The notes under the pieces were generated by a model. The model saw only the letters and a list, made by a program, of their open reading frames with translations, ran no database searches and was not told where the DNA came from. Below, one piece after another: positions 21,926-32,800 of a stretch of 43,090 nt of DNA. The stretch covers positions 1 through 43,090 of the forward strand of contig KV425685.1 of the NCBI GenBank assembly GCA_001632425.1. The letters run 5' to 3'. The position numbers and the translations under genes were made by a program. The DNA is from Neolentinus lepideus HHB14362 ss-1. Lineage: Eukaryota > Basidiomycota > Agaricomycetes > Gloeophyllales > Gloeophyllaceae. Positions within the stretch are counted from its first letter, which is position 1, and each line of letters opens with the position of its first letter.

Positions 21926-24260
21926 AAAGATAGCCACATCCAAACAAACGTGCATTCTTCGCGCGAGTGGCGAGGGGAGACCTGGGGACCACGTGTAGCC
22001 AACACAGCAACACTTGGACTCCGGGCTACACCAGTGTTTCTCTCCAGACGCAAACACCGACTACAGGACTTCGGCGTTAGATGGCAAGATGGCCCGCGTG
22101 TAGCAGACGTGTAGTGATCGATGAGACGTAAGAAGGGTGTTCGTTTGTATGATAGGGCGGAGTAGACGGGGATCAGGGCACACCGTGAGCGGTCGAGATC
22201 TCTTGCAGGACCGTAAAGTTGTATTTGACGCAGCAACTGGGAACGCTTCCAGCCCGTACGCCTGGTCTTCCCCAAATACTGTCGGCGAAGCCAAAACATA
22301 CGGTCAGGAAGTGCACCAGGAGAAGGAGTCTAGAGTGTGTTTATGAGTAATACAGTCTCAGCTCTGGATCGGATATCACGGCGTCGGAGATGGCTGATTT
22401 AATAACACTGGCGGAATCGGAGCATCAATAGCCTGAGAAGCTTGAGAAAGAGGCGAGTAGTGAACTTTCTCGCCTGCTTTGATGTTCAGGTGATTTAGAA
22501 CGATGGGAGAGTCGTCAGTCTATACATTGGAGGAAGTGACAGAACGAGGCCAGGAGAAGAAGATGAGAACAGGGGAAGAGGATGGAAAGGCATCAACGTA
22601 CTAGCTTGCCTCTACTTTTCTCGCTACGGCCATATTGAATAATGTTGGAATGGTCCATTTTTTTCTCTTTCCCTTCTAGATGTGCATTCTGAGCAATGTC
22701 ATGAAATACAGGTTGAGCTTGAGAGAGCAGGTGCCAGAAGTGGCGCAAACCCGCTTCACTTCGAGCCAATCACAGTGTTTCTTTGTCTCTATTTGGCTCA
22801 ATGCGGCTATTCCTTGCTACCCTACAAGGCTACAACCCATTCACGCTCTCGTCTTCCTCTTCAAATACTGGCTCAGGCGCCCAGTACGACCCCGGCGTTT
22901 CCGGTTTCTTTGCCCACTGGGTCGTTAACAACGCCTCCGCGACGCCCGCTGTCATGGACGCCCTCGGTAACATCCCGTCTCTGCCGTCCGGGCCCCAGCT
23001 GCAAGAGCTGTTCTCGTTCACCACTGGCGTGGACGCCTCGTTGGACTGGTCGCATACTCTCAGTCCTTCTTCTGCCAGTTTTCTCGACAGTATGGGCTTC
23101 CGATAGCTATCTACCCCTGGGCCAGTACAGGTCGCATTGTAAAGGTTATCGCAACACTGCAACAGCCCTCCGTGGGATCACTACCATGTATTCTATCCAT
23201 GAAAACTGTTGGCGTCGATCGTTGGAGATGCGGAATTGGCGAAACGTTGCGTGCTTTGCACGTCACAGTGAGTTCTTTTGCGTAGCTCTCGCCATGTCTC
23301 TGTCAGTGTTAGTTGCTACCAATTCGGCGTTCGGCCTTCCGGAGGCGCTGGATGTACCTGCCGCTGCTTGCGGTTCAAGTTTGTGCTTATCGTCAGCCAT
23401 CGCGCTGATCCCACACCAAATGCTCGCCCAACTTACCACTGCTAGTACAATCTACACGGGTCTGCATCTTCCCGCCACAATGTGCACCTCCACACTGTAT
23501 GCTTCCAGTTCGGTAAGCAGGAGCTCTGATGGATGGCTGGAGGTCTACGGTGCGCATGTCCACGTTGGGCTTAGCAGATGGCACCTCGGATGTATTACCG
23601 ACTTTTCGAGTGGCTGGAAAACGAGGTGTTCCTTCTTGATAATCCTCAGCAGGCTCGACGTACTGACCTCGAATTGCTCATGGTCCACCAATGGTTCATA
23701 TGTTTGGAGTACTGTGCATGTGGGCGCTGCGACGGTCTGCGAGCGCTTTGTAGGGAGGACACTGCAATTTGATCTAATCGGGTGTGAGTACTATTATTCC
23801 CTCTCATTTGGCACCTTCTCTCTCGCTCGCGATGTGGTTACTCATCGGATCATCATACTGTCAGCACATTCCTGTAGTGCCAAGGTTCGTGCGAGGTCAG
23901 TGAGGTGCATGGTTCGCGGGTATGTTCCGTGATGGTCAACAGGTATGGTAGTATGCATTGCTGAGCAGGACTGTACTGGGTGGGCAACTAAAATCATTCG
24001 AGACGCTAAATCAACCTTCAAAGGACGGCCGCAGAGATATACATATTCAGCTGAAGTCTTAGAATTGCGACGACACCGCAATGACACCTCAGAGCACTTC
24101 GTACGTTCTAATAGTCTAATTTACCGATTCATCCACCAGCCATTAGGAGCCTCTACTGTACAAGTATGCATTTTCCCCAAGACCATCCTCGTCTTTCCCG
24201 TCCCTCGTCCCAATTCACGCCTTCCGTTGTGAACCCATCCTCGATCTGCAGATATATCGG
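21926..24260. repeat. Large duplicated block R, copy 1
   Basis: Homologous to 37100-40690. Near-identical anchors: GGGACCACGTGTAGCCAACA at 21986 and 37152; CAGCAACTGGGAACGCTTCC at about 22232 and 37386; the CCAAT block (22766; 38389); the U unit (23201 onward); the V unit (23441-23551); TGACCTCGAATTGCTCATGG (23666; 40020); and an end piece that is itself a relic of the FB2-type acidic tail (24160-24260 on the minus strand). This copy lacks the stretch equivalent to about 37650-38090 and has a single U unit, while copy 2 has three. The long frame 22682-23932 crosses repeats and is not accepted as a gene. Confidence 0.85.
22783..23106 (+). CDS. GC-rich coding fragment, unknown protein
   Basis: A 107-codon frame whose part from about 22828 onward has strongly C/G-ending codons, unlike the surrounding DNA, and ends in a stop. 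The product (ending SHTLSPSSASFLDSMGFR, with GVSGFFAHWVVNN inside) looks like the C-terminus of a well-expressed enzyme or secreted protein, but I do not recognise the family. The first codons lie in the CCAAT block shared with the other copies; the GC-rich part has no counterpart at 38430 in block copy 2. It is therefore probably an inserted gene fragment. It could be the last exon of a spliced gene, but no upstream exons are evident. Confidence 0.4.
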   Translation: MSLFGSMRLFLATLQGYNPFTLSSSSSNTGSGAQYDPGVSGFFAHWVVNNASATPAVMDALGNIPSLPSGPQLQELFSFTTGVDASLDWSHTLSPSSASFLDSMGFR

Positions 24261-24932
24261 GCTAGCCTTTCTCCTTATCCATAATATCGCGAATAGCGTA
24301 CACACACTCAAGATATCGACGCGCTCTGGTAATGTAAGTCGTCAGCTCGACGCGACCACTCGTGGCTTGACAAGTCTTGTTATGAATACAGGCGAGGACG
24401 CGGAAATCGAGTGCCCACAGCCGTTAGTCATGGGCAGCCGCAGAATAGTCTAGTCAATATGGGCAAGAAGCGCTGGGTACGTCCATATGCGTCTAGCCTC
24501 GTTGCTTGGTACGCAATCTCTTTGCTCATACAGGCTGTCACTCTCAATTCGCAGCGTTGTTAGTGCCCGGCGTCTCGTGTCTGCATCTCAAGAACGTGCT
24601 CTCCTGCTAAACCTGTTCTCCTCAGCTGGACATGTACCGCATTTCATCTACCCCAAGAGAGATGGGACTCAGGTCGTTTACGTATTCTTTGTTCGATACG
24701 CGCTCCAGTATTGTAAGTCCTAGGCCCTTTACGATTTCTCCCCTCCTGATAAAGCATAAGAGGCTTTGCTACGATGAGGCTTCGGACACACTGAGCGTCC
24801 TGATTCTGGACGCACGCCAAATCGATGCAGGTACAACGCAGTAGCTCATGGATGCTTCATAGATACAATTACAGAACAATCTATGCAGTCTCCAAGCGTC
24901 TAAGAGTTACACTATAGTACGTCCATAGACGC
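24261..24932 (-). other. Spacer with faint F-box tail relics
   Basis: No gene. Pieces resemble 18780-18960: CATCGACGCGCTC-like words, CAGCCGTTAGTCATGGGCAG against AAGCCGTTAGCAGTTCATGG, and GTACGTCCATATGCGTCTAG against GTACGTCCGCATATATCTAG. It looks like further decayed 3' parts of FB2-type genes placed end to end. Confidence 0.5.
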
Positions 24933-26615
24933 CTAGTCTCCTAGTGTTAGCAGTCTGATTTGCGAAACGTCATCCCAGTCGTCTTCTTCCGTGTCAGCAA
25001 GATAGCCGGCGCCTTCGTCGTCCATGAATACTTCATCTTCGTGATCATCCGCATCATCCTCGTCGCCCCGATCCCTCCACACGCCCACCCCGTCCCAAAC
25101 CACACGTTCTCTCGTGAATGTGTCCTCGATCTGCGCAATATCCCTCTCGGTGATGTTGACGCACTCGCGGATGGTAAGTCTTATGTTACGTTGCGAGTTC
25201 TCGCACGACTGATAAGGCTTTAGTAGCCTATTTACGAACGCACAGCGTCCGGGTTCCAAGTCGACATCGGGCGTCGGTCGGAACCACAGGTGGCGTAATC
25301 TGACCTCTTGAAGGTCAGGGAACAGCGGATGCCAGACGTCCCTTGTATCTCCGGGAAGACAGAGGCCAAACGCAAAGCACGTACTGTAACGACCCTGAAT
25401 CTCAAGGCTCTTGATGGTCTGCATGGTCATCAACAGTACCCCCCAAGACATAATCTCGTCTACCGTCTTTGCTCGCCCGTTGTAAACAGTCAGGTGCTCG
25501 ACAGCCGGGGTCTTCGGCACAACGTAGCGACGCAGCATGTGCATAATTTCGTACTCTTCTTTAGCGCCAAAATCCTCGAATAAGAGGCGCACACCGCGCA
25601 GTTGCGTGTCGGGCGTTGTACCCCTCGCGTCAGGCGTCAGCATGCAACATAGACTTCCAATGCCTGAACTGTAGAGTGTCGAGCCTTTCATGGGAGTCCG
25701 TTTGTCCATTTGGACGATGATACTCTGCGCAATATTCAACCTTTCATCCAGCTCGTCTCTGCAGGGGTTGATCTTCAGGCCAAAGTATTCCAATGCCGGT
25801 AAATCCAGCGCGTGAAGGAGATCCGCTTCTTCGATATAAAAGGTACAGAGACCGAGCGATGAGAGTGCTTCAAGACGTACTGTCTCATTGGTAGGAGTTG
25901 ACCACGCCATGTCTAGGCCGAGCATCAGCGACTCAAGCACTGTCGTATGCCGTAGGAGTCCCAATACCTCGGACACCGTGGGGTGCCAAGAGATGTCGAC
26001 GAGTGTCAGGGAGGTGAGGTGTGTGAGTGAGGGGATCAGGAGTGTCTGCATATCATCAAAATGAAATCCTTCCAGCCATAGACGCCGGAGCTTGGTGGAG
26101 GCGAATCGCGTTAAGGCCTCTGATCTCTCCATACCGTGCTTGCACACCTCTAACTCCTCCAGCTGGGACGTTGATGCATGGTCAACCAATGCCTCAAACT
26201 TCGCCCAAACATCCGAAGAAACCTCAAATAGCCGCAACGATTGCAGCCTCCAGGAGTTGGCCATAATCATGCAAAGTTTGGTGAAGTCGGACTCGACATC
26301 TCCAGTCGCCAGGCTTCCCGCGACGGTAAGTGGCTGGTTCCCAGAGCGATCGAGAAACATTCCGATAAATTCCACGCGGCCGATGGCTACACCCGTCCAA
26401 GCGGCGGTCTGATTCATAATCACATCATGCCACCTCTTGCACACTCTGAGAATGGGCAGCCATCGACCCGGCGCCGGTTGGTCGTCTCGCGTCCTGGCGT
26501 CCTCGACAAGGTACGACGCGATGTGACATATGATTTCTGCAGGTAGCGTGTCTGCAGAATAGCTAGGTTTGGTATATTCTTGAAATCCTGATTCATCCGC
26601 ATCCATATCCACCAT
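24933..26615 (-). CDS. F-box/LRR-like protein FB2 with GYLxDTEE tail
   Basis: A single-exon gene, about 560 residues from the chosen start MVDMDADES. The frame is open to an ATG at 26723, but the start at 26615 aligns with the relative at 33564. The F-box-like segment, DTLPAEIICHIASYLVED...RVCKRWHDVI...W, occupies roughly residues 23-72. It is followed by irregular leucine-rich blocks, such as LRSLRLFEV-like, LEELEV, LRRLWLEGFHFDDM, LTSLTLVDISW and LESLMLGL. The C-terminal family signature is RLLKPYQSCENSQRNIRLTIREC, then an acidic run and GAGYLADTEEDDWDD. F-box proteins recruit substrates to SCF ubiquitin ligases via Skp1, and the leucine-rich part would bind the target; both are inferred here. 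No lesion is visible. It is transcribed away from a relic of an F-box gene at 27113, with a CACGTG box between them. Confidence 0.85.
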   Translation of the reverse strand: MVDMDADESGFQEYTKPSYSADTLPAEIICHIASYLVEDARTRDDQPAPGRWLPILRVCKRWHDVIMNQTAAWTGVAIGRVEFIGMFLDRSGNQPLTVAGSLATGDVESDFTKLCMIMANSWRLQSLRLFEVSSDVWAKFEALVDHASTSQLEELEVCKHGMERSEALTRFASTKLRRLWLEGFHFDDMQTLLIPSLTHLTSLTLVDISWHPTVSEVLGLLRHTTVLESLMLGLDMAWSTPTNETVRLEALSSLGLCTFYIEEADLLHALDLPALEYFGLKINPCRDELDERLNIAQSIIVQMDKRTPMKGSTLYSSGIGSLCCMLTPDARGTTPDTQLRGVRLLFEDFGAKEEYEIMHMLRRYVVPKTPAVEHLTVYNGRAKTVDEIMSWGVLLMTMQTIKSLEIQGRYSTCFAFGLCLPGDTRDVWHPLFPDLQEVRLRHLWFRPTPDVDLEPGRCAFVNRLLKPYQSCENSQRNIRLTIRECVNITERDIAQIEDTFTRERVVWDGVGVWRDRGDEDDADDHEDEVFMDDEGAGYLADTEEDDWDDVSQIRLLTLGD

Positions 26616-26970
26616 CTCCGAAACCAATCGTTGTTGAGACGCGATGTGGCAGGCGAGACTATGGAAGATGCTTACAGTGTAGTGATGGGCGATTCGTAGT
26701 GTATTGAGCAAAAACAAATGCACCTGTTCTTGATAGTTGGAGTGAATTGTAGATCTTGTTGGATGAGCGCTTGTTGATTCCGTCCCGCCGTCTTTGTCGA
26801 GTGAGGTTGGCCGAACGTTTGGTGCCAGCGGTACTCAAGATATTGCGAGTAAAAAGAGTAAACTAAAATTTCAGGCGCGGCTGAGGTGTTAGGCTTTCAG
26901 AGGATGGTTGTAACAGAGAGCCAATGTTTGTGGCGGTAAGCGAGGACGCGGCTGAGCCTCCATTGTTTGG

Positions 26971-26976
26971 CACGTG
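26971..26976. promoter_or_regulatory. CACGTG box between divergent F-box copies
   Basis: TTGGCACGTGATCGCGTG lies between the FB2 gene (minus) and the relic starting at 27113 (plus). The homologous spot near 41488 and 41514 also carries CACGTG, between an FB2-type relic and an F-box gene. Its regulatory role is inferred. Confidence 0.4.
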
Positions 26977-27112
26977 ATCGCGTGGCTAGCCCGACTATTT
27001 ATAGAGTGGCTTATGTATATAGTATTTAAATTCGTCTGCTGTAATATAAATACTCTCCGACCGTTTTGCACTATTCGCCCTCAGGATCAGCGATCCCAAT
27101 TCCAGTTCATGG

Positions 27113-27461
27113 AGAACAGAATCATACGACTACGTGTGCTGAAAAGTCTGGCTCTCCCCTTCTCGGAGCTTTTCTATCTTGCGGATCATGTCCTCACGGC
27201 GTGTCCCCGCCTCAGACTCCTTGAGTTGGCAAACATTGGTTCGCTAGCGGTGTTATTGCATGCAAATTACTCCGGGGAGAATATAGATTTGATGCGCTTC
27301 TAAGAGTGAGGTATGAAGTGGAGGAGAAGCTGAGGAAAGGAGACGGCGAGAAGTGGGGACGGAGACGGGACGCTCGTACTGAGTCTGGCGATGTAAGCGA
27401 ATTTCGAGACGTCTGGGAGTGGGATGGTCATGGTAGGAGGAAACGTGTTTAGAGAAAGGAG
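27113..27461 (+). pseudogene. C-terminal relic of another F-box gene
   Basis: From ATG 27113 the frame codes LRVLKSLALPFSEL...LTACPRLRLLELANIGS, an end-of-LRR pattern common in basidiomycete F-box proteins, then stops at 27301. A neighbouring frame carries on with a basic/acidic tail (RVRYEVEEKLRKGDGEKW...) to about 27461, so a frameshift has occurred. The F-box part is missing. A more decayed copy lies near 19600-19700. Confidence 0.5.
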
Positions 27462-28270
27462 GAAAAAGAAAGGTTTGAGGAGCTGTGTGATAGGTTCGTT
27501 TCAGTTTCAATATCTTTGATTGATGAACCTTGTGTAATTGTAGTGCTCTGTGTAAATGAATCTCTGCCCTTATGTCAGTTTAAGCGGATAATCAGATCTC
27601 GAATGACATCTTCGAAAACTTTCGCCGTCGATCGTTCTGAGTGGCTGGTTTTATGATCAGGAGATGAGTTTCAAGAAGAGACCTCCGCTCTTCTGCTAAA
27701 CTATCAGCACTAATATCAACGGATGAACTCAACGTGTCGCCACGGCAGTCTGAGTCTTGCAGTGGACGAGCCACCGCGGTATCGTATGTGAAAGTCTTTC
27801 GCGTCTACCTCTTCGAATGCTGTTTGTCTCATTGTCCTCCTTCAGTCTCTTTCAGCCCATTCACTTCATGTACGCGTTGTCATTTTTCGCATAATCTCGA
27901 CAACGGACGTATCCTTGCTTGGACTCGCTAGTTTTTGATACCTTTCACTGCACTCGCTCATATGTATGATACCGTCCTTCACTCGATGACACTTATAATG
28001 CCTTGGACCTAATTAATATATAGAGAGCCTCGTTTTTATGATTGGCCATGAAATTCCCCTTTTTATCAATCCTGTAGCTCTTCATATTGCCACAGCTCCC
28101 GCACAGATGATGGCGTGGGACCTGCCATGCCGTAACTTTGTCAAACATGCTCAATCCATGTCCCGCCATATCCGACACCGCTGCGCGTCGGTAACTATCT
28201 GTCCACTTCCTTACACGCCACCTCAAATAAAGTTCAATCCATCCTAGCATTCTCAATCACTATGTTGTAG
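27250..28270 (+). repeat. Spacer duplication, copy 2
   Basis: Counterpart of 19550-20425. It ends at ACTATGTTGTAG, just before the relic of an FB1-type gene, so in this unit the spacer separates FB2 from FB1-type sequence. Confidence 0.8.
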
Positions 28271-28480
28271 ATCTCTGTTGTCTGTTGAGTCCCACACCGG
28301 CTAAGATCGAGTCTTTAGGCAGCATCTCTGTCTCACATCCTATTCCAGTACAGTATTATCCATAGCATCCTCAAACTACAACTTCAATGGTAAGTTGCAT
28401 CCTGTACCTTGTATAATATTTAAAATGGCTGAGCTTGCTTCATAATAGTCATTGAGCCGAAGGTAGCTCCTGCGGTTCGC

Positions 28481-29700
28481 AGATCTCACAACCTTACAGC
28501 CGCCCCAGCTAATTCGGATGTGACGAAGTTGGACATTATCATGGTCCATACATCCATACTACGGTCTCTACGTCTGACGGATATCTCACGGACCGTCTTG
28601 GAAAGGTTGGAGTTAGCGAGTATCTACCTCCACACTCCCGAGCCCGAGGAGTTAGAGATACGGAAGGATAGATTGGGAATAGAATGGATAGACCCTGGCT
28701 CAAAGCTGGACACCCGTAAGTCAACAGCCTAGAGGCTGCCACTGTACGGTGACACCCGCTGCTAGGGGTACGAGACATGAGACACGAGAGAGCAGGAGCA
28801 AAACTCCTACTACGTACCTACCTGCTGCGCCGCAAGCCCGCAATCACGTACCTGACGGTGGATAACGAAAGAAGTGACACCGTCGACGAGCTTGGTGCCT
28901 GGACTTCACCGTCTATGCGTGGCATAAGCACACAAGTCGCACACGACAATGTAGGAGCCCCAGGCGCAGCATGCAGCTGGAACAGGTGAGTGTGTGGTCG
29001 GATTGTCATGCTACACCCGCACAAGACATTTCGACGAGGTATCACTTGGTGTTCTGCGAGACGGCGCAGATAGACAGTAAATCATCCATCCGTCATGAAA
29101 TACGCCAATAACACGAGAAAACAGTACAGATTCAGCTTGTCTGAGAATCTCCTCGGCTCTTGCCCGCCGCCCGAGGATCTGAGGATCTGAGGATCTAGCA
29201 TTGGTCGGTCTGGTGGATTATGTTCAATGTTGGACAGAAGGAGAAAACAAAATAATTCATTGAGACACACCTCCGTGGTATGTACTCCTTCCACACATCT
29301 TTGAACCTCTGTCGCGTCCAAGCCACGTCTGGTGCGACGCAGGCCAGCGGGTAAGGTGACACCCACTGCGTCGTCGACTTCTTCGTGTCAGTGACAAGGA
29401 GAAGTCAACGACGGAGTCGCTGTTCAAGTTGGAGCCCAAGGATCTTGGACGCGGGGGGAAGGGTCGACAACATAATCCGCCGCAAAAACTCTATAGAAAG
29501 GCTTTTAAAGCCTTATAATTGGGGAAAAACAGCCAACAGCCCTAAGACTTACAGTACGGGGGTTCATCTACATCTTCGATGAGAATTTCGGGCGGCTCCG
29601 GAGAGTGTTTATGAGGGAGAACATGAATTGAGATGAAGATTGGGAAGACGAGATCGAATTCCGGGACGAAGGAGGGGCCGTACATCTTGCTTACACGGAA
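28481..29700 (+). pseudogene. Decayed FB1-type F-box gene copy
   Basis: Three collinear pieces of FB1 survive. The first (28519-28690) reads SDVTKLDIIMVHTSILRSLR against SDVTKLDMIMVHAFRLRSLR in FB1. The second (about 28800-28930) reads YLLRRKPAITYLTVDNERSD, and the third (about 29485-29700) has IERLLKPYNWGK, LRRVFMREN and a broken acidic tail. The F-box segment is gone, and the pieces are separated by deletions and by about 500 bp of unrelated sequence (28980-29450). A probable 5'-UTR intron with a GTAAGTT donor remains near 28390. The 3' flank also matches FB1. Confidence 0.8.
29173..29196. repeat. GAGGATCT x3 microrepeat
   Basis: Three perfect 8-bp units lie in the unrelated insert within the decayed FB1 copy. 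Confidence 0.8.
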
Positions 29701-30836
29701 TATTCAAAGTCTGCGATTACTGGAGAAGGGTATATAGTGCTAATTCTGAGAATTAATTGAATTCTTGGACCACAAAAGGAATGACACGCTCGAGATTGGT
29801 AATGTTTTTCTTCCGTATCCTCTGCATTTCTTGTCCCTTAATAATACTTTCGCCTTAGAGAAACTTTGATTTAAGATATTTAAAATATCAATACACGACA
29901 GCCCACAGAGCCTCGCTTCCAAACAAATTTACCAAAGAGGTATGATGGTCCATCTCCAGAACGCGCCAGAGGAATAAATTACAGTTTGGGGACGATCCTC
30001 GTGTCGATCATTTCTCTCGCTTACCTTTCATAGCAGGGAAGACTAGATGATCATAAATGAGCATGAAGACCGGAGTAGGTAACGCCATACATATGGTCCT
30101 TCCGGTCTGAATCGCATGGATTGAGACAGCAATGAGCATATGAAACGAGATATCCGTTGCTCCTGGAAAAAATACCAGCACAAGGGGTGCCGCTTATTCA
30201 ATAAATTATGTCAGTACATCGTCCTAACCAATCCACGTCTCGAAGTGTAACTGATAAATGCGACCCAATGGCTTGCCAATCAACTTCAATAGAAGGCAAC
30301 GGCCGCTCCCTCATCAGGAAGCAATGGGTTTAACGGTCTCAAGGATTTTTGTAACGGAAGGCCTTTCACAGTAATTTGCATCATGCTACACAACAGAAGA
30401 CATGGGTCGATGACTATATATCGAAGCTAGAGAAAATGGACGTTTGCTGCATTGCGTTGAAGCAAGTGGATGAAACATTGCGGACCTACGCGCGTGAGCC
30501 ACACTCCACAAATAGGTATCGGCTCCGCGGCGCTCATGATCAGCTTGTATTTGGGTTTACACCGTTCTTTGTTCGACCTGGCTCGTTCTAACTGCTTCCC
30601 TTGTGGCGACGTGCTATGTATATGACCTTCCCAGCAATAGGTCCAGCAGACTCAAATATAACACAGTATTCGGGGATCTACACGTGTACAGCTGCCTGCT
30701 CCCTCGGGTCGGGACGTTGACCATGCGGTTCGCTGTAAACGCACATCCTCGTCGCTTTAGGAACCTCCCTTACTCTGCCCTCAGCATCGTCCACGGAAGC
30801 GAAGCAACTCTCTAGACCTTCATGACACTCTCTGCT
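29700..30836 (+). repeat. FB1-SSP intergenic block, copy 2
   Basis: Counterpart of 16537-17885. It contains the shared promoter segment TAGGTCCAGCAGACT (30638-30652) about 185 bp upstream of the secreted-protein start. No gene was recognised in it. Confidence 0.7.
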
Positions 30837-31500
30837 ATGTCTCGATTGTTCCTTTTCCTTGTCTGCATAGTTGTCGTACCGCTAAGCCAGGCGCAGTCTG
30901 TCGCGATTGGTTATCCGTCTGCCGGGAGCACCATCTCCTCTTCATCCAACTTCACAGTCGAGGTTGATAGACCCGTATGACCTCCTTCGCACTCTCTTCT
31001 CCTCAATTCTAACAATGATCGCCCATAGAACTCCCTTACCGGGTCGACTGAAATCTCCGTGATCATCTCCCTCCGTCCTTGTACGACCTCTAGTGGATCT
31101 ATAGTTTGCGCATCCCCGACAGAGGAGATGGGCACGGTATTGTATAATGGAGGGTACAACCCGCAGTATAGTGATACCGGGGAGGAGAAGCCGCCACACC
31201 AGAATTTCTCTGTTGCGGTGCCGCAAGGACTTGAGGCGGGGTATGCTTTGTTGAGTGTTGGGCATGTTGCGTTGGTTGGGGTGAGTGCTTAAGTTTTGTG
31301 TGCATTCATCACCCATATCGATTTTGTTCTCTCTTTCCACCTGCTCGTGGGTCCCGTCTCTCTTCTTCGTTTCCTTGTCTATTGATTTTGTTGCTGTCCT
31401 CCCGAACGTGACTACGCTGTACTAATTTGACTTGCAGGCTGGGAACTCTCCGATGTTTGAAGTCGTCTACGTTGATGTCCAGATCGCCTCTTCCGACTAA
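30837..31500 (+). CDS. Small secreted protein, intact copy C
   Basis: Three exons: 30837-30974, 31029-31280 and 31438-31500. The two introns (54 and 157 nt) are both in phase 0, and the product has 150 residues. Residues 1-19 form a signal peptide (hydrophobic core LFLFLVCIVVVPL, cleavage near SQA|QS). The mature protein begins QSVAIGYPSAGSTI, then NFTVEVDRP, STEISVIISLRPC, MGTVLYNGGYNPQY, HQNFSVAVPQGLEAGYALLS and ends FEVVYVDVQIASSD. N-glycosylation sequons are NFT and NFS; two cysteines remain. From memory, this beta-rich pattern recurs in agaricomycete secretomes without known function. An in-frame ATG at 30822 is an alternative start. A conserved block at 30638-30652 may be promoter. It is the only intact member of three in this window; an effector-like or cell-surface role is speculative. 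Confidence 0.88.
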
Positions 31501-31809
31501 CATCTGCCGCCTCCCCGCTTTATCCTGTATCTCTCCTCTTTGACTATTACGGAATTGCTAGGGATGTTATTCGCGCTACGTCTCTTGGTGTGTTGTATGC
31601 TGTCCCTCCGTCACGATTTCCTGTGGTATCTCGTTTTCATTCTGTGGTGTCTCTAACGAGTTATCCTATGTCAACCGTGATTCTAAGTGTCTTCCAGATA
31701 TCGATCGCGTCGCCAGTCCATTTGTCCCGTTTATTCCACATCTCATCGATGCGATGCCGAATGCCTATGGGACGGAGACGTCCATCGCAATGTAGAGCAA
31801 CTGGACTGC

Positions 31810-32561
31810 AACCGCAAGGACTTGGTGCAGTTGTTCTGGGTGTCCTGAATCTCGGTAAACGTGGCATCTTGGGTGTTCATGTCGGGCGTGACATCGACGC
31901 TAGCGGGAAGGAGGGAATCGGGGTCTTGAACGTCCGCGACAAGAATCTCTCTCGGCTCTCATGTCGCTCGGGATATTGACATTTCTGCTGCTGAAAGATT
32001 GGGTGCTGCTGTTCCAGGTGTCATGACGTTTGGCGAAAGCGGTGTCATAGATGGTCACGTTGGCCGCGACATCGACGCCTATGGCACTGAGGGTGCTGCT
32101 GCTGTCGTCCCTGGCATCCTCAACTTGGGCGAAAGTGACACTCTGAACGTTTATGCTCGTTGTGACATCAACGCCGAACGCCGTGGGTGTCGAGGGACTC
32201 GGTGCTGTGGCCCTTGGTGTCCTGAATATTGATGAGAGCGGCGTGTTAGGTCCTCACATTGGCGGCGATGTCGACACCTCTGCCGCTGAATGACTTGCCG
32301 CTGCTGTTCTGTCAGTAGTCACTAGTCAAGCTCGGTGAAGGTGACTCCGTGGGCGCTCACGTCGGACGCGAAGTCGACATATTGGTCGCTGAAGGCCTTG
32401 GCGCAGTCGTACCGGGAGTTCTGAACCTCAGCAAGAACGGTGTTCTGGGTGCGCATGCTGGTCGCGTTGTTATCATTGCAGGCTCCGAGGGAACAGTTGC
32501 TGATGTTACCAACATTGTCAAGGTTCGTGATGGAGGTGCTTTGAGTGCCCACGTTACTTGA
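31810..32561 (+). pseudogene. Collapsed array of ~33-residue repeats
   Basis: About seven units of roughly 100 bp follow the pattern GLGAVVPGVLNLGESGVL then GAHVGRDID-S-AEG. Recognisable unit starts lie near 31818, 31915 (shortened), 31996, 32090, 32193, 32291 and 32395. Reading requires at least three frame changes (near 31945, 32185 and 32330), and there is an in-frame TGA near 32291, so the gene is dead or mis-assembled. The final unit runs out into KVRDGGALSAHVT and a stop. No upstream start or signal peptide could be linked. I do not recognise the repeat; regular Gly, Val, His and Asp spacing suggests a solenoid or surface repeat protein. Confidence 0.7.
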
Positions 32562-32780
32562 AATGTTACTTACGAAGATTATGGGCATGAAGGGTTCTAC
32601 TAGACATTAAGGACAAAAAGCTACTTGCATTGTAGCCAATAATGGTGCACGTCACATTCGCTGCACGTCCAGTCGTTCATATCACTTATCTCGCACAATT
32701 CTGCTATTCTTCCTTACATCGACATCCTGTGTTTGTAAACGTAGAGCGGCTCTAATCCTGGATTTACTTCTCTGCCTCTG

Positions 32781-32800
32781 CTCGCCCCGGGAGGGGCGAG
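32781..32800. other. Perfect GC-rich hairpin
   Basis: CTCGCCCC and GGGGCGAG form an 8-bp stem with a GGGA loop. It lies about 220 bp after the collapsed repeat gene and could act in an RNA 3' end or be chance; no T-run follows. Confidence 0.6.

Noticed and set aside
22682..23932. 416-codon plus-strand open frame
   Set aside because: It crosses the CCAAT block, the GC-rich fragment (in another frame) and the U and V repeats; its product is atypical and its homologue in block copy 2 is broken.
31590..31979. 129-codon plus-strand frame
   Set aside because: Its first part is the 3' flank of the secreted-protein gene and its last part is the first unit of the decayed repeat array; not a gene of its own.
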